DNA of 31,634 nucleotides from CBDUUP01 sp965370435 (GTDB lineage: Bacteria > Chloroflexota > Anaerolineae > Anaerolineales > UBA11579): positions 1 through 31,634 of the forward strand of contig CBDUUP010000009.1 in assembly GCA_965370435.1 (NCBI GenBank), given 5' to 3'. Of this stretch, positions 9,014 through 16,256 are shown piece by piece. Positions within the stretch are counted from its first letter, which is position 1; each line of letters opens with the position of its first letter. The notes under the pieces are model-generated. The model saw nothing but the letters and a program-made list of their open reading frames with translations, ran no database searches and was not told where the DNA came from. The position numbers and the translations under genes were made by a program.

Positions 9014-9455
9014 TTAATCAAATATATTTTCTATAAAATCTAATATCCATTTCCTTCGAGGATTTGATACCTCCCTAAATACTTCAACTGGCGCTATGGC
9101 AAGTACAGCCATACTCTCCGCCAAGTCCTCAGTAGGATGCAAGTTGCTCCATAAGGAAGGCCCGTTTCTGGGGCTAACCCATTTGAAGTTCCAACAGAAA
9201 TCCAAAATACAAGTCCCTTCCCATTTCCATCCAGCGGCGTAAGCGTAATGCTGGCCAAGGCGTTGAGGTTACCGGTCTCAAAACCATTGCTGACGCTGTC
9301 AGGTGAATCGGAGTTGTCCACTGTGTTCATGTCGTAGGTACAGGATTCGCCCGCGCTCAGACCGGAGACCGCGGGGGGCGGCGTGGCGTTGTAGGAGAAT
9401 GTGGTGACGGTACCCTCGCTCACGGTGTAGGTGTAAGTGTAGGTGATAGCAAATC
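9014..9455 (-). pseudogene. decayed coding remnant, possibly of an RHS or other repeat surface protein
   Basis: Read on the minus strand, one frame gives YTYTVSEGTVTTFSYNA, then SGLSAGESCTYDMN, then a Gly/Asn-rich stretch NGFETGNLNALASITL. A shifted frame then gives LHPTEDLAESMAVLAIAP and a natural stop near 9014; P.EDLAES resembles a metallopeptidase or toxin-tip motif, but the match is short. The first part (9296-9440) is duplicated at 10266-10405. It could come from YD/RHS repeats (VTTFSYNA, CTYD) or from an adhesin-type beta repeat; I cannot decide. Frame changes and lack of a start mark it as debris. Confidence 0.5.
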
Positions 9456-10211
9456 GTCCCAATCAAAAGGATCTTTCGGAAGAAGGTCGGATACATCACC
9501 ACCGGTACCAGGCCGACAATAATTGGCACTGTTTGGTATAATCCCCAGGGTCCAAGGCCAATCTCTACGCAAATATTCGTAAAATTCCATCGGCTCAAAG
9601 AACCATACACTGTAGACGTACGGCTTACTCATGGGTATATAAGAATTAACCCCAACATCCACATCTACTGCCACACCGTGTCTGCCCCAGAAAACTACTC
9701 GAATCCCACAGGCATATGTCCAAGCAACTTCGTCAGGTTGGCCATAATCGATAGCCATATCCCTAATCATCAATCTATCAAGATTAAAAAGCGGAGATCT
9801 AAATTGGGTCTTGTCAGAATATTGGCGCTCTAGCATAATGAGATTTGTAGTGAGTGAATTCTCCTTGTCGGCAAACCATATCTGGATTTTATTCCATCCC
9901 AAATACCCCCTATTCAGGTAAAAATATATCGTGAATCTATTGTATTCTTCAATCTCATCTGGTGTCCCGAGTAGTTGTTTTACTTCGTTCATGCTTGTTT
10001 GACCAGGGGTGATCCCTCTCCAAGTTGGGGGAACCACCAAGGTCTGGGAAGGTTGAAGGGTTCCCAGATCTTGGGAAGGTGTAACGGCCCCCAAATCCTG
10101 GGAAGGGTCTTTAACACCTATCCGCCACAAATACCCTAGGGTGATGAGCAACGCTGCTATTAGCCCAATGGCGGCGATCCACTTGACATTCGTTTTAACT
10201 TTAGCGTCCAT
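9420..10211 (-). CDS. membrane-anchored protein with BamE/SmpA-like motif, paralogue A
   Basis: Unknown protein of 263 aa. One N-terminal transmembrane helix (about 10-32), then a linker with three copies of a P-S-Q-[DT]-L unit (36-58), then GITPGQTSMNEVKQLLGTPDE at about 66-86 and two strand-rich segments (FTIYFYLNRG, IQIWFAD), a C-terminal domain containing ACGIRVVFWGRHGVAVDVDV, and a PFDWDDLL tail. The motif and strands recall BamE/SmpA-type folds facing the outside. It is clearly paralogous along its whole length to the product of 10397-11164. ATG at 10211 with AAGGAAGG upstream. The last codons overlap the decayed remnant that follows in another frame, as if the gene were joined to it by recombination. 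Function unknown. Confidence 0.8.
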   Translation of the reverse strand: MDAKVKTNVKWIAAIGLIAALLITLGYLWRIGVKDPSQDLGAVTPSQDLGTLQPSQTLVVPPTWRGITPGQTSMNEVKQLLGTPDEIEEYNRFTIYFYLNRGYLGWNKIQIWFADKENSLTTNLIMLERQYSDKTQFRSPLFNLDRLMIRDMAIDYGQPDEVAWTYACGIRVVFWGRHGVAVDVDVGVNSYIPMSKPYVYSVWFFEPMEFYEYLRRDWPWTLGIIPNSANYCRPGTGGDVSDLLPKDPFDWDDLLSPTLTPTP

Positions 10212-10265
10212 TGAATACCTTCCTTATCTTGTTATCAATCTCTTTATCCAATCTATTCTACATCA

Positions 10266-10405
10266 TCAGATGCCGTTCAGCGGATCGGAGTTGTCCACAG
10301 TGTTCATATCGCAGGCACAGGATTCGCCCGCGCTCAGATCGGAGAATGCGCGGGGCGGCGTGGCGTTGTAGGAGAAGGTGGTGGCGGTACCCTCGCTCAC
10401 GGTGT
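10266..10405 (-). pseudogene. second copy of the decayed SYNATPP/ESC remnant
   Basis: Near duplicate of 9296-9440: minus-strand frame reads LYTVSEGTATTFSYNATPP, then SDLSAGESCACDMNTVDN. It has no start, is only about 45 codons long and sits directly after the stop of paralogue B. See the remnant at 9014-9455 for possible origin. Confidence 0.55.
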
Positions 10406-11164
10406 AGAGGTAGGCATCAAAAGGTCATCCCAATCAAAGGGGTCTTCCGGACGCGGATCGTTCACACGAATATCGGAGCTACTAGAGGAGCCAGGAGGAC
10501 AAGGATTTTGGGGATATGGTTGGATTCCAAATGGCCAAAACGAATAATTATTTAAATACTGGTCAATTGTCACCGGCTCAAAGAACTTTACTTGTTGAAC
10601 ATTCACCTCACTAAGTGTAACAACATCCCCATACGGAATACTCACAGATACTGCTACACCTCGTCTGGCCCAGATAACTACTCTATACCCACAGGTCATA
10701 TTCCAGGTGACTTTGTCAGGTTGGCCATATTCGACTCCAAAATCCAAAAGCTTTATCTTTCCAGGGATAGATTGGAAGGGGAGTTTCGCTTCTTGATTTG
10801 GAAACGAAAGCACGATGCCAATAGCCAGGAGAGAATTATCTCTATCAGCAAACAATATCTCGATGTTGTACCATCCCCATCCATCCCGATTTACATAATG
10901 ATATACCGTGCATTCATTCGTTTCTTTAATCTCATCTGGTTCTCCAAGCAGTTGTATTACCTCGTTAAGACTAGTTTGACCAGGGGTGATGCCTCTCCAA
11001 GATTGGGGGACCCCCAGATCCTGGGATGGTTGATTGACAATACAATCCTGGGAAGGAAAAAGAACACCTATCCGCCACAAATACCACAGGGTGATGAGCA
11101 ATGCTGCTATTACCCCCCCTATGACGGCCATATATTTGACATTAGTTTGAATTTTATTATCCAT
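10397..11164 (-). CDS. membrane-anchored protein with BamE/SmpA-like motif, paralogue B
   Basis: Unknown protein of 255 aa with the same plan as its downstream paralogue: N-terminal transmembrane helix (about 10-32, ending LWYLWRIGV), linker with PSQDC and PSQDLG units, GITPGQTSLNEVIQLLGEPDE, strands VYHYVNRDGWGW and IEILFADRDNS, TCGYRVVIWARRGVAVSVS and a PFDWDDLL tail. ATG at 11164 is preceded by AAGGAG with a 4 nt gap; that ribosome site lies inside the end of the IS5-type fragment, so its present 5' region was supplied by a transposase remnant. Low G+C. Possible roles include an envelope-associated or immunity-type protein linked to the RHS debris, but there is no direct evidence for either. 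Confidence 0.8.
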   Translation of the reverse strand: MDNKIQTNVKYMAVIGGVIAALLITLWYLWRIGVLFPSQDCIVNQPSQDLGVPQSWRGITPGQTSLNEVIQLLGEPDEIKETNECTVYHYVNRDGWGWYNIEILFADRDNSLLAIGIVLSFPNQEAKLPFQSIPGKIKLLDFGVEYGQPDKVTWNMTCGYRVVIWARRGVAVSVSIPYGDVVTLSEVNVQQVKFFEPVTIDQYLNNYSFWPFGIQPYPQNPCPPGSSSSSDIRVNDPRPEDPFDWDDLLMPTSTP

Positions 11165-11452
11165 AGCTCTCCTTGATATAATTAGGAGCTGTTCTTAAAG
11201 TTTCTACCCGGGCAAATTTGCGAAGAATATTGCGTGTCACAGCATTATAGTTCATAACTGCACTAGGTTCAATCAATCGTTCATAGCCTTTGCCTAGTCG
11301 GCGATTGCCAATCAACCATCCACAGGCGCTTTCGACTACCCAGCGGCGAAGCAATACTTGAAATCCGCGCGGTCCTTTTTCTCTGGCAAGCGCCGCCAAA
11401 CGGAACTTGAATTTATCTGCAACCCAATCCAACTACTGGCCTCGATAAGCCG
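11157..11452 (-). pseudogene. IS5-type transposase C-terminal fragment with in-frame stop
   Basis: The minus strand reads LRIIWVHAAYRGQ, a TAG stop (11433-11435), then LDWVADKFKF, GFQVLLRRWVVESACGWL and NRRLGKGYERL. The order W.D/HAAY.G, K.DWV, GF.VL.RRWVVE..FAWL, NRRL.KDYE is the C-terminal third of IS5-group DDE transposases, including the RRWVVE glutamate. The N-terminal two thirds are missing and replaced by an unrelated IS30-like piece. It overlaps the first codon of the 10397-11164 gene. Confidence 0.85.
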
Positions 11453-11474
11453 CATGCACCCAGATTATCCGCAG

Positions 11475-11640
11475 CTTTTTGGGCCAATTGGCGATCTGTT
11501 CTGGGCTCCATTCCAAATGCAGCTTTTCTTCTACCAGCTTCCATATTTCTGGCCCTATTCGTTCTTGGCTCTTTCCTTGTCTGCGGGCCAGAGCTTTCTC
11601 ACTCGGCGGCCTTTGCGTTCTCTGGGTTGAAGTAGTTGGG
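11475..11640 (-). pseudogene. IS30-type transposase fragment
   Basis: The minus strand, in the same frame as the adjacent IS5-type piece, reads RRQGKSQERIGPEIWKLVEEKLHLEWSP followed in two parts by EQIANW. An acidic helix ending W-SPEQIA is characteristic of the N-terminal region of IS30-family transposases. No start codon, no DDE domain; the sequence passes directly into the IS5-type fragment around KKLRIIW, giving a chimeric remnant. Confidence 0.65.
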
Positions 11641-11648
11641 GGGAAATA

Positions 11649-12890
11649 TTAACTCTCCAAGCTCTCCTCCATCTTCTCTTCCCGCCCAACCACACGTCCA
11701 TAAAGCCACCACACCGGGGACAAGATCAAGGCGGCGGCCACCAGCGCGGCGCGCAGCGAGAAGATTGTGCCGATGGCGCCCACAATGGGGCCGCCGATCA
11801 CCTGCCCCAGGGCATCCACCTGGCCGCCCACGGAGAGCGCGGTGGCCCGCACTTGTGAGTCGGTGATGTATTGGTTGAGCCAGGCGTCGGTGAGGGGGCC
11901 GTGGGCGCTGCGCAGCATCCCCACAGCCAAATAAAAGGCCAAAGCCAGCGGGAAACCGCTCACCAGCCCAAAGCTCACGATGCAGGCCACAATGCCTATG
12001 CTGATGATCTGCAAGACTCGCCCCAGCACCAGAGGCTTGGTGGTGTCTACCCGGCGAAGAACCATCTCGGTGGCAACGATAGAGAGCGTGATCGAACCCG
12101 CGCTCATGATCCCAAACCAGACCACCGGTTTCAGACCGCCGATGGTCGGAAAGGTGAAATTCTCCAGCAGGTGGGGCGTCCACAGGCGGTCAAAGCCCTC
12201 GCTGTACAGGCCGAAGAACAGCCCGATAGTGAGGATGGTTAGCAGCGAGGGGCGCGCCTTCACCAGCTTCACCCCCCTCTTGAGGGTGTCGGTCATCGCT
12301 CCCCAGGCGCTGCGGCCTTCACGGGACGCAGGCTTGAAGCCGGTCTCCGGCATGAAGATGACCAGGAAAATTCCCAGCAGGAGGAACAACGCGCCGCCGG
12401 TGAGGATGGGGAGATTGATGAAGAGGCTGCCCAGAGCGACGCTGACCCCGATTCCCGCCAGATGCCCGACCTGATAAAGCTGAGCGCCGCGCAGGTAAAG
12501 CGGCCCCACCGTCTCCGGCCCCACTTCGTCAGCGATCCAGGCGGCCCTGGCCCCGCTGATGAAGGTCCAGCCCACGCCCCAGACCACCTGGGCCAGCAGC
12601 ACCGCGGCGAAGGTGGGAATCGATCCCTCCAGGAGGAAGCCCAGTCCGGTCATAAAGATGCCGATGATGACCGACAGGCGGCGGCTGTACACGTCGGCGA
12701 CCACTCCGGTGGGGATCTCGAAAATGAAGACGGAGGCCTCCAGGGTGGTCCCCACCAGCACAAGCTGCAAGGGATTCAGTCCCACGGTGGCGGCCTGGTA
12801 GACCATATTGACGGTGAAGATCAAGGCGTTGAGGAAACCATGCCCGGCGGCCATGATGAAGTAGACGGTTTTGGGGTCGAGTTTTTTCAA
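11649..12890 (-). CDS. MFS transporter, 12-TM
   Basis: Major facilitator superfamily permease of 413 aa, full length for a 12-helix member; substrate unknown, drug or metabolite efflux being likely for this type. Visible features: motif-A-like D-VYSRR in the loop after TM2 (about residues 66-71), long central cytoplasmic loop near 190-215 (ETGFKPASREGRSAW), and paired hydrophobic helices through both halves. The start is a TTG at 12890 (LKKLDPKTVYF); a stop lies ten codons upstream and there is no in-frame ATG between, but the TTG has no recognisable ribosome site, so the start is uncertain. It is divergent in sequence from named resistance pumps as far as I can tell by eye. Stands alone between transposase debris and rsgA. 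Confidence 0.9.
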   Translation of the reverse strand: MKKLDPKTVYFIMAAGHGFLNALIFTVNMVYQAATVGLNPLQLVLVGTTLEASVFIFEIPTGVVADVYSRRLSVIIGIFMTGLGFLLEGSIPTFAAVLLAQVVWGVGWTFISGARAAWIADEVGPETVGPLYLRGAQLYQVGHLAGIGVSVALGSLFINLPILTGGALFLLLGIFLVIFMPETGFKPASREGRSAWGAMTDTLKRGVKLVKARPSLLTILTIGLFFGLYSEGFDRLWTPHLLENFTFPTIGGLKPVVWFGIMSAGSITLSIVATEMVLRRVDTTKPLVLGRVLQIISIGIVACIVSFGLVSGFPLALAFYLAVGMLRSAHGPLTDAWLNQYITDSQVRATALSVGGQVDALGQVIGGPIVGAIGTIFSLRAALVAAALILSPVWWLYGRVVGREEKMEESLES

Positions 12891-12931
12891 TGAGAGGGCC
12901 TTGTTGGATTGGGTTTCTTAATGACGGTTGT

Positions 12932-12966
12932 CCCGTAGGGGCGCAGCATTGCTGCGCCCCTACGGG
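12932..12966. repeat. 15 bp perfect palindromic hairpin between MFS and rsgA
   Basis: CCCGTAGGGGCGCAG (12932-12946), 5 nt loop, exact complement (12952-12966). No T-run follows on either strand within a few bases, so it is more like a dispersed GTAGGGGCGCAG...CTGCGCCCCTAC repeat than an intrinsic terminator. It lies just downstream of rsgA and upstream of the MFS gene. Confidence 0.8.
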
Positions 12967-12999
12967 GCCTGTGGGAGGGCGGAAACAAGCCCCGCGCCC

Positions 13000-14187
13000 T
13001 CATGCAGGCAGGGTGGCATGGATCAGTTGGTAGCTTTTGTAGCGGCTCTCGGCGACTTCACCGGCGCCCACCGCCGTCCGCACCGCGCAACCCGGTTCGT
13101 CCACGTGGGCGCAGTCGTTGAAGCGGCAGCCTCCGGCCTGGGCGGCGATCTCGGGGAACCAATCGGCCAGTTCGGATTGGCGCAGCCCGGCCAGGCCGAA
13201 CTCCTTGATGCCGGGGGTGTCCACCACGGTGATGTCATTCTCCAGCTTGAGCAGAGAGATAGCGGTGGTGGTGTGGCGTCCCTGGCCGGTTTGGATCTTG
13301 CCCCTGCTGACCTCGCCGACCCGCAGGTTCAAGCTAGGCTGGATGGCGGTCAGCAGGGAGGACTTGCCCACCCCAGACAACCCGGCCAGCACGGTGGTGC
13401 GCTCTTGCAGCAGGTCGCGCAGGTGTTCGATGCCCGCGCCGGTCTCGGCGCTGGTGAGCATCACCCGGAGGCCCAGTTTCTGGTATGGGGCGAGAGTCTC
13501 CTGGAGTTCATTCTGCTCATCCACCAGGTCAACTTTATTGATGCAGAGCACCGCGTCTAGGTCGCTGCGGTCGGCGGCGATCAAGTAGCGATCCACCAGC
13601 TCGGGCCAGAAGTGGGGAGCCCGCCAGGAAGACACGATGAGAACCTGGTCCACGTTGGCGACCACCACCTGGCGGAGGTGGGTGTAGAACACGTCGGGGC
13701 GAGTCAACATGCTGCGGCGAGGCAGCGCGGCCTCCACCACCCCGCGCCCCGGCCCGTTGGGGTTGACGATCACCCGGTCGCCCACCGCGACCACGTTGGT
13801 GAAGCCGGTCTCCTGGGTCCTGAGCGCTCCCCGCAGGCTGCACAGCAGGGTCTCGCCTTCCAGATCGACCCAGCAGCTCCCCGCGCCCACCTCGACCACC
13901 AGCCCATTCTGGCCTTCGGGCAGATTGGCGAGGGCTTCGGGGTCGCCGCTCTCTACGGTTGGTTCTTGATAGACCATAGCTTCGGTGGCCTTGCGGCGTT
14001 CGACTTCGCCGCGGGGCATCACCCGCTCGCGGGTTTGATGTTCCATGTCATCCCCCTGCATGGCAACCCAATTCTTGCGGCGGGGCTGTTTGGTCTTGGT
14101 GCGATTTTGTTTCGTTTTCTTGCTCGCTTTCCGCAGCCGTTGGGTGCGGATGTGCTTTTTCATTGCTTGGTTATAATCGGTACTCAT
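13000..14187 (-). CDS. rsgA: ribosome small-subunit biogenesis GTPase RsgA
   Basis: Circularly permuted GTPase that acts in late 30S assembly and is stimulated by the ribosome. Numbered from the ATG at 14187 (395 aa): basic N-terminal tail (about 9-45, Lys/Arg-rich), OB-fold about 90-155, then G4 NKVD at 217-220, G1 GLSGVGKSS at 269-277, T-rich switch GRHTTT, G3 DTPG at 323-326, in the permuted order typical of RsgA, and a C-terminal zinc knuckle with Cys354, Cys359, His361, Cys367 (CRFNDCAHVDEPGC). The ATG at 14187 has GAGG upstream; an upstream in-frame start (14253) falls inside the hairpin region and a downstream one (14163) lacks a ribosome site. The N-terminal tail is longer than in E. 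coli. Its long leader carries a small ORF and three hairpins. Confidence 0.95.
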   Translation of the reverse strand: MSTDYNQAMKKHIRTQRLRKASKKTKQNRTKTKQPRRKNWVAMQGDDMEHQTRERVMPRGEVERRKATEAMVYQEPTVESGDPEALANLPEGQNGLVVEVGAGSCWVDLEGETLLCSLRGALRTQETGFTNVVAVGDRVIVNPNGPGRGVVEAALPRRSMLTRPDVFYTHLRQVVVANVDQVLIVSSWRAPHFWPELVDRYLIAADRSDLDAVLCINKVDLVDEQNELQETLAPYQKLGLRVMLTSAETGAGIEHLRDLLQERTTVLAGLSGVGKSSLLTAIQPSLNLRVGEVSRGKIQTGQGRHTTTAISLLKLENDITVVDTPGIKEFGLAGLRQSELADWFPEIAAQAGGCRFNDCAHVDEPGCAVRTAVGAGEVAESRYKSYQLIHATLPA

Positions 14188-14225
14188 GGCTAGATCCTCA
14201 AAACAGGCGCTTCTTAAACGCAAGG

Positions 14226-14352
14226 GCCACGGGAGGTTGGGAACCCGCGGCACTTAAAGCAGAACGGCCACAGGTGTGCTCACCCGCGGCCGCCGGATAT
14301 TCAAATGGTTGTTTAAAACAAGACGACCACGGCGCTGAAGCTGCCCGTGGCC
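14226..14352 (-). promoter_or_regulatory. three successive GC-rich hairpins in the rsgA leader
   Basis: In the rsgA-sense strand, hairpins form at 14350-14327 (CCACGG/CCGTGG plus inner pairs), 14292-14265 (10 bp, CGGCCGCGGG with CCTGTGGCCG, two G-U pairs) and 14251-14226 (8 bp, GCCGCGGG with CCCGTGGC, one G-U). The right arms share a [CT]GTGG core and each is followed within about 12 nt by a T-rich TTTAA segment (GTCTTGTTTTAA, GTTCTGCTTTAA, CTTGCGTTTAA). The first is terminator-like. Sites look like a repeated structural unit, possibly an attenuator or protein-binding array; loops are not conserved. Confidence 0.55.
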
Positions 14353-14376
14353 GGATAGGGACGCAGTCGCGTTAGC

Positions 14377-14448
14377 CTATACGGGTACCGGACGCACTTC
14401 AGCTACAGATATTGCGCTGACGACAAGGGCTTGAAGTTTATTTGACAT
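14377..14448 (-). CDS. 23-aa leader ORF upstream of rsgA
   Basis: A short frame begins with ATG at 14448, preceded by GGAG with a 10 nt gap, and runs 23 codons to TAG. The product starts MSNKLQALVVSAIS and ends VAEVRPVPV. It is followed after 27 nt by the first of three hairpins and ends 190 nt before the rsgA start. Its Pro/Arg-containing C-terminus is reminiscent of sequences that slow ribosomes, so a leader peptide controlling the hairpins is possible; this is inference only. I do not recognise it as a known peptide. Coding status rests on the ribosome site and position. Confidence 0.4.
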   Translation of the reverse strand: MSNKLQALVVSAISVAEVRPVPV

Positions 14449-14523
14449 AAGAGTGCGTCTCCTTTCGTAGAATTGGGTTCAACGGGAGGAGTTTATCATG
14501 GAATGGGGGGAGGGTCAAGGAGG

Positions 14524-14628
14524 AAAGTTGGCAGGTTGGCAAGTGGCAGGTTGGCAAGTTTGCAGGTGGCAAGTTTGCAAGTGGCGGGTTGAAAGTGGGT
14601 GGGTTGTGAGTTGCGGGTTGAAGGTTTT
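14524..14628. repeat. degenerate GGCAAGT/GCAGGTTG tandem array
   Basis: About 100 bp of imperfect 7-8 bp units (GCAGGTTG, GCAAGTTT, GCAAGTGG). Related short arrays lie at 17430-17487, 19923-19957 and 20309-20349. Reading frames through it give only low-complexity peptides and are not genes. Confidence 0.7.
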
Positions 14629-14750
14629 TATTGAGGGGGAGGGCGGCGGGCAAAGCTGCTCATGGGTGATCTTGGGTTCGATCCATTTGTGAACCTTAAA
14701 GATTTCAGAAAAACCGACCGTTTTGGCCGTTATAATACTCTGTATTAATA

Positions 14751-16209
14751 CAATACCTTCGCCAAAAAATGATTAGATAAAGGGGCTTTAGTAGAATAGA
14801 GTGGTCGACAAAAACTACTCAAAAACTACCAAAACCCCATGAATATTTTAGCACTTTTACAATGCATACAGCCTGATCTTTCGAAAACCAATCTGCGGCG
14901 TATGAGCCGGATCACCCAAGCGATGTTGAGCATGACGGGTCGGGTGACAATGCTAGGTCTCTCCCGCTGGGCAGGCAAGGGTGGCAGCTACCGGACCGTG
15001 CAGCGGTTCTTCAACGCAGCAATCCCTTGGCCGCAAGTCTTTGGTAAGTTCTTTGAGCAACACTTGTACCGACCCGGAGGCGAATACTTTCTGGTTGGAG
15101 ATGAAAGCGTTGTCACCAAGTCTGGAAAAGAGACCCACGGCCTGGACTATTTTTTCTCGGGACTGATGAACAGAGTAGTAAAGGGCATTGCGGTCTTTTC
15201 CCTGTCAGTGGTTTGTGTGGAAGAGCGGCGTTCCTATCAACTGCAGGTAAAGCAGATAGTGCGCACCGCAGCCGAGAAAGCGGCGGCCAAAGCCCGCAAG
15301 AAAAAGAAACCGGCCAAAAAGGACCCGAAGAAACCAAAGAAAAAGCCTGGTCGTCCAAAAGGCAGCAAGAACCGGGACAAAACCCGGGTTGACCTGACCC
15401 CAGAGCTGCTGCGCATCCAAACAATGGTCAAAAACCAGCTCGCAATGCTGAAAAATCTGCTCCCGATCCGTTATCTAGCGCTGGATGGACACTTCGGCAA
15501 CAACAATGCCTTGCAGATGGTTTTGCAGTGTGGCTTGCACCTCATCTCCAAACTGCGCCACGATGCCGCCCTGTACTTCACCTTTGACGGCCAGCAAAAA
15601 CGCACAGGCCCTCGCAGAAAGTATGGCAAGAAAATCGACTATCGTAACATCCCGAAAAAATATCTCCTCGAGACAAGTATTGAAAATCACATCGAAACCC
15701 GTATTTATCAAGCCCAGATGCTCCATCGCAAGTTTGCCCAACCACTCAATGTGGTCATCATCACCAAGACCAATCTCCAGACCGGCGCCTTTGCGAGTGT
15801 CAATCTGTTTTCAAACGACTTGGAACTCTCTCATCAGAAAATTATCGACTTTTACAGTTTGAGATTTCAAATCGAGTTCAATTTCAGAGATGCCAAACAG
15901 CATTGGGGTCTGGAAGACTTCATGAATATTCATGAGGTCCCCCTGACCAATGCCATCAATCTTTCCCTGTTCATGGTCAATCTCTCTCACGCGCTGTTGC
16001 GTGAGTTTCGACAAACTAATCCAGACAGCGGTGTCCTTGACTTGAAAGCCTACTTCCGGGCCGCTAAATATTTCGAGGAAACAATAAAATTGCTTCCCCA
16101 AAAACCTGAACCTATTTTATTGGAGCAGATTTTTACCAGGATTGCCTCTTTGGGCTGTATTCATCATGTTAATGTGCATATTTCGTCGCCGTAATTGGCG
16201 AAGGTGTTG
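14751..16209 (+). mobile_element. complete IS4-type insertion sequence, 1459 bp
   Basis: Terminal inverted repeats of 15 bp with one mismatch (CAATACCTTCGCCAA at 14751-14765; complement of CAACACCTTCGCCAA at 16195-16209) enclose one transposase gene. The 6 bp TTAATA lies directly outside both ends (14745-14750 and 16210-16215), consistent with a target-site duplication. The element appears intact and probably recent. The MITE at 8817-9012 shares the ends. Confidence 0.9.
14839..16194 (+). CDS. IS4-family DDE transposase
   Basis: Transposase of 451 aa that would cut and rejoin the ends of the enclosing element. Catalytic triad candidates are D88 (FLVGDES), D216 (LALDGHFGN) and E346. The last lies in the YREK signature of IS4: Y339-x2-R342-x3-E346-x6-K353. 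Between the first two acidic residues is a very Lys/Pro-rich insertion (about 145-180, KKKPAKKDPKKP) likely to be a flexible DNA-binding segment. The frame is intact from an ATG at 14839, 74 nt inside the left terminal repeat, to a TAA one base before the right terminal repeat. No strong ribosome site is visible, as is common for transposases. Functional by appearance. Confidence 0.93.
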   Translation: MNILALLQCIQPDLSKTNLRRMSRITQAMLSMTGRVTMLGLSRWAGKGGSYRTVQRFFNAAIPWPQVFGKFFEQHLYRPGGEYFLVGDESVVTKSGKETHGLDYFFSGLMNRVVKGIAVFSLSVVCVEERRSYQLQVKQIVRTAAEKAAAKARKKKKPAKKDPKKPKKKPGRPKGSKNRDKTRVDLTPELLRIQTMVKNQLAMLKNLLPIRYLALDGHFGNNNALQMVLQCGLHLISKLRHDAALYFTFDGQQKRTGPRRKYGKKIDYRNIPKKYLLETSIENHIETRIYQAQMLHRKFAQPLNVVIITKTNLQTGAFASVNLFSNDLELSHQKIIDFYSLRFQIEFNFRDAKQHWGLEDFMNIHEVPLTNAINLSLFMVNLSHALLREFRQTNPDSGVLDLKAYFRAAKYFEETIKLLPQKPEPILLEQIFTRIASLGCIHHVNVHISSP

Positions 16210-16256
16210 TTAATAGAAAAACAATTTCCACAAAATCTATTACGAAGGAGTTAAGA

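Larger units (their letters stand above)
9296..11164 (-). repeat. tandem duplication of gene plus trailing remnant
   Basis: Two units in direct orientation: 10266-11164 and 9296-10211. Each contains the anchored-protein gene followed by the same roughly 145 bp remnant (SEGT[VA]TTFSYNATPP in another frame). The remnant copies look more alike than much of the gene copies do. Confidence 0.7.

Noticed and set aside
10291..10299. TTGTCCACA, resembling a DnaA box
   Set aside because: A single box inside a duplicated coding remnant (a variant at the same place in the other copy); no cluster, AT-rich unwinding region or dnaA nearby, so no origin is claimed.
14438..14653. 71-codon minus-strand frame rich in Asn/Leu/Pro
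   Set aside because: Translation of the GCAGGTTG tandem array; repeat peptide, not a gene.
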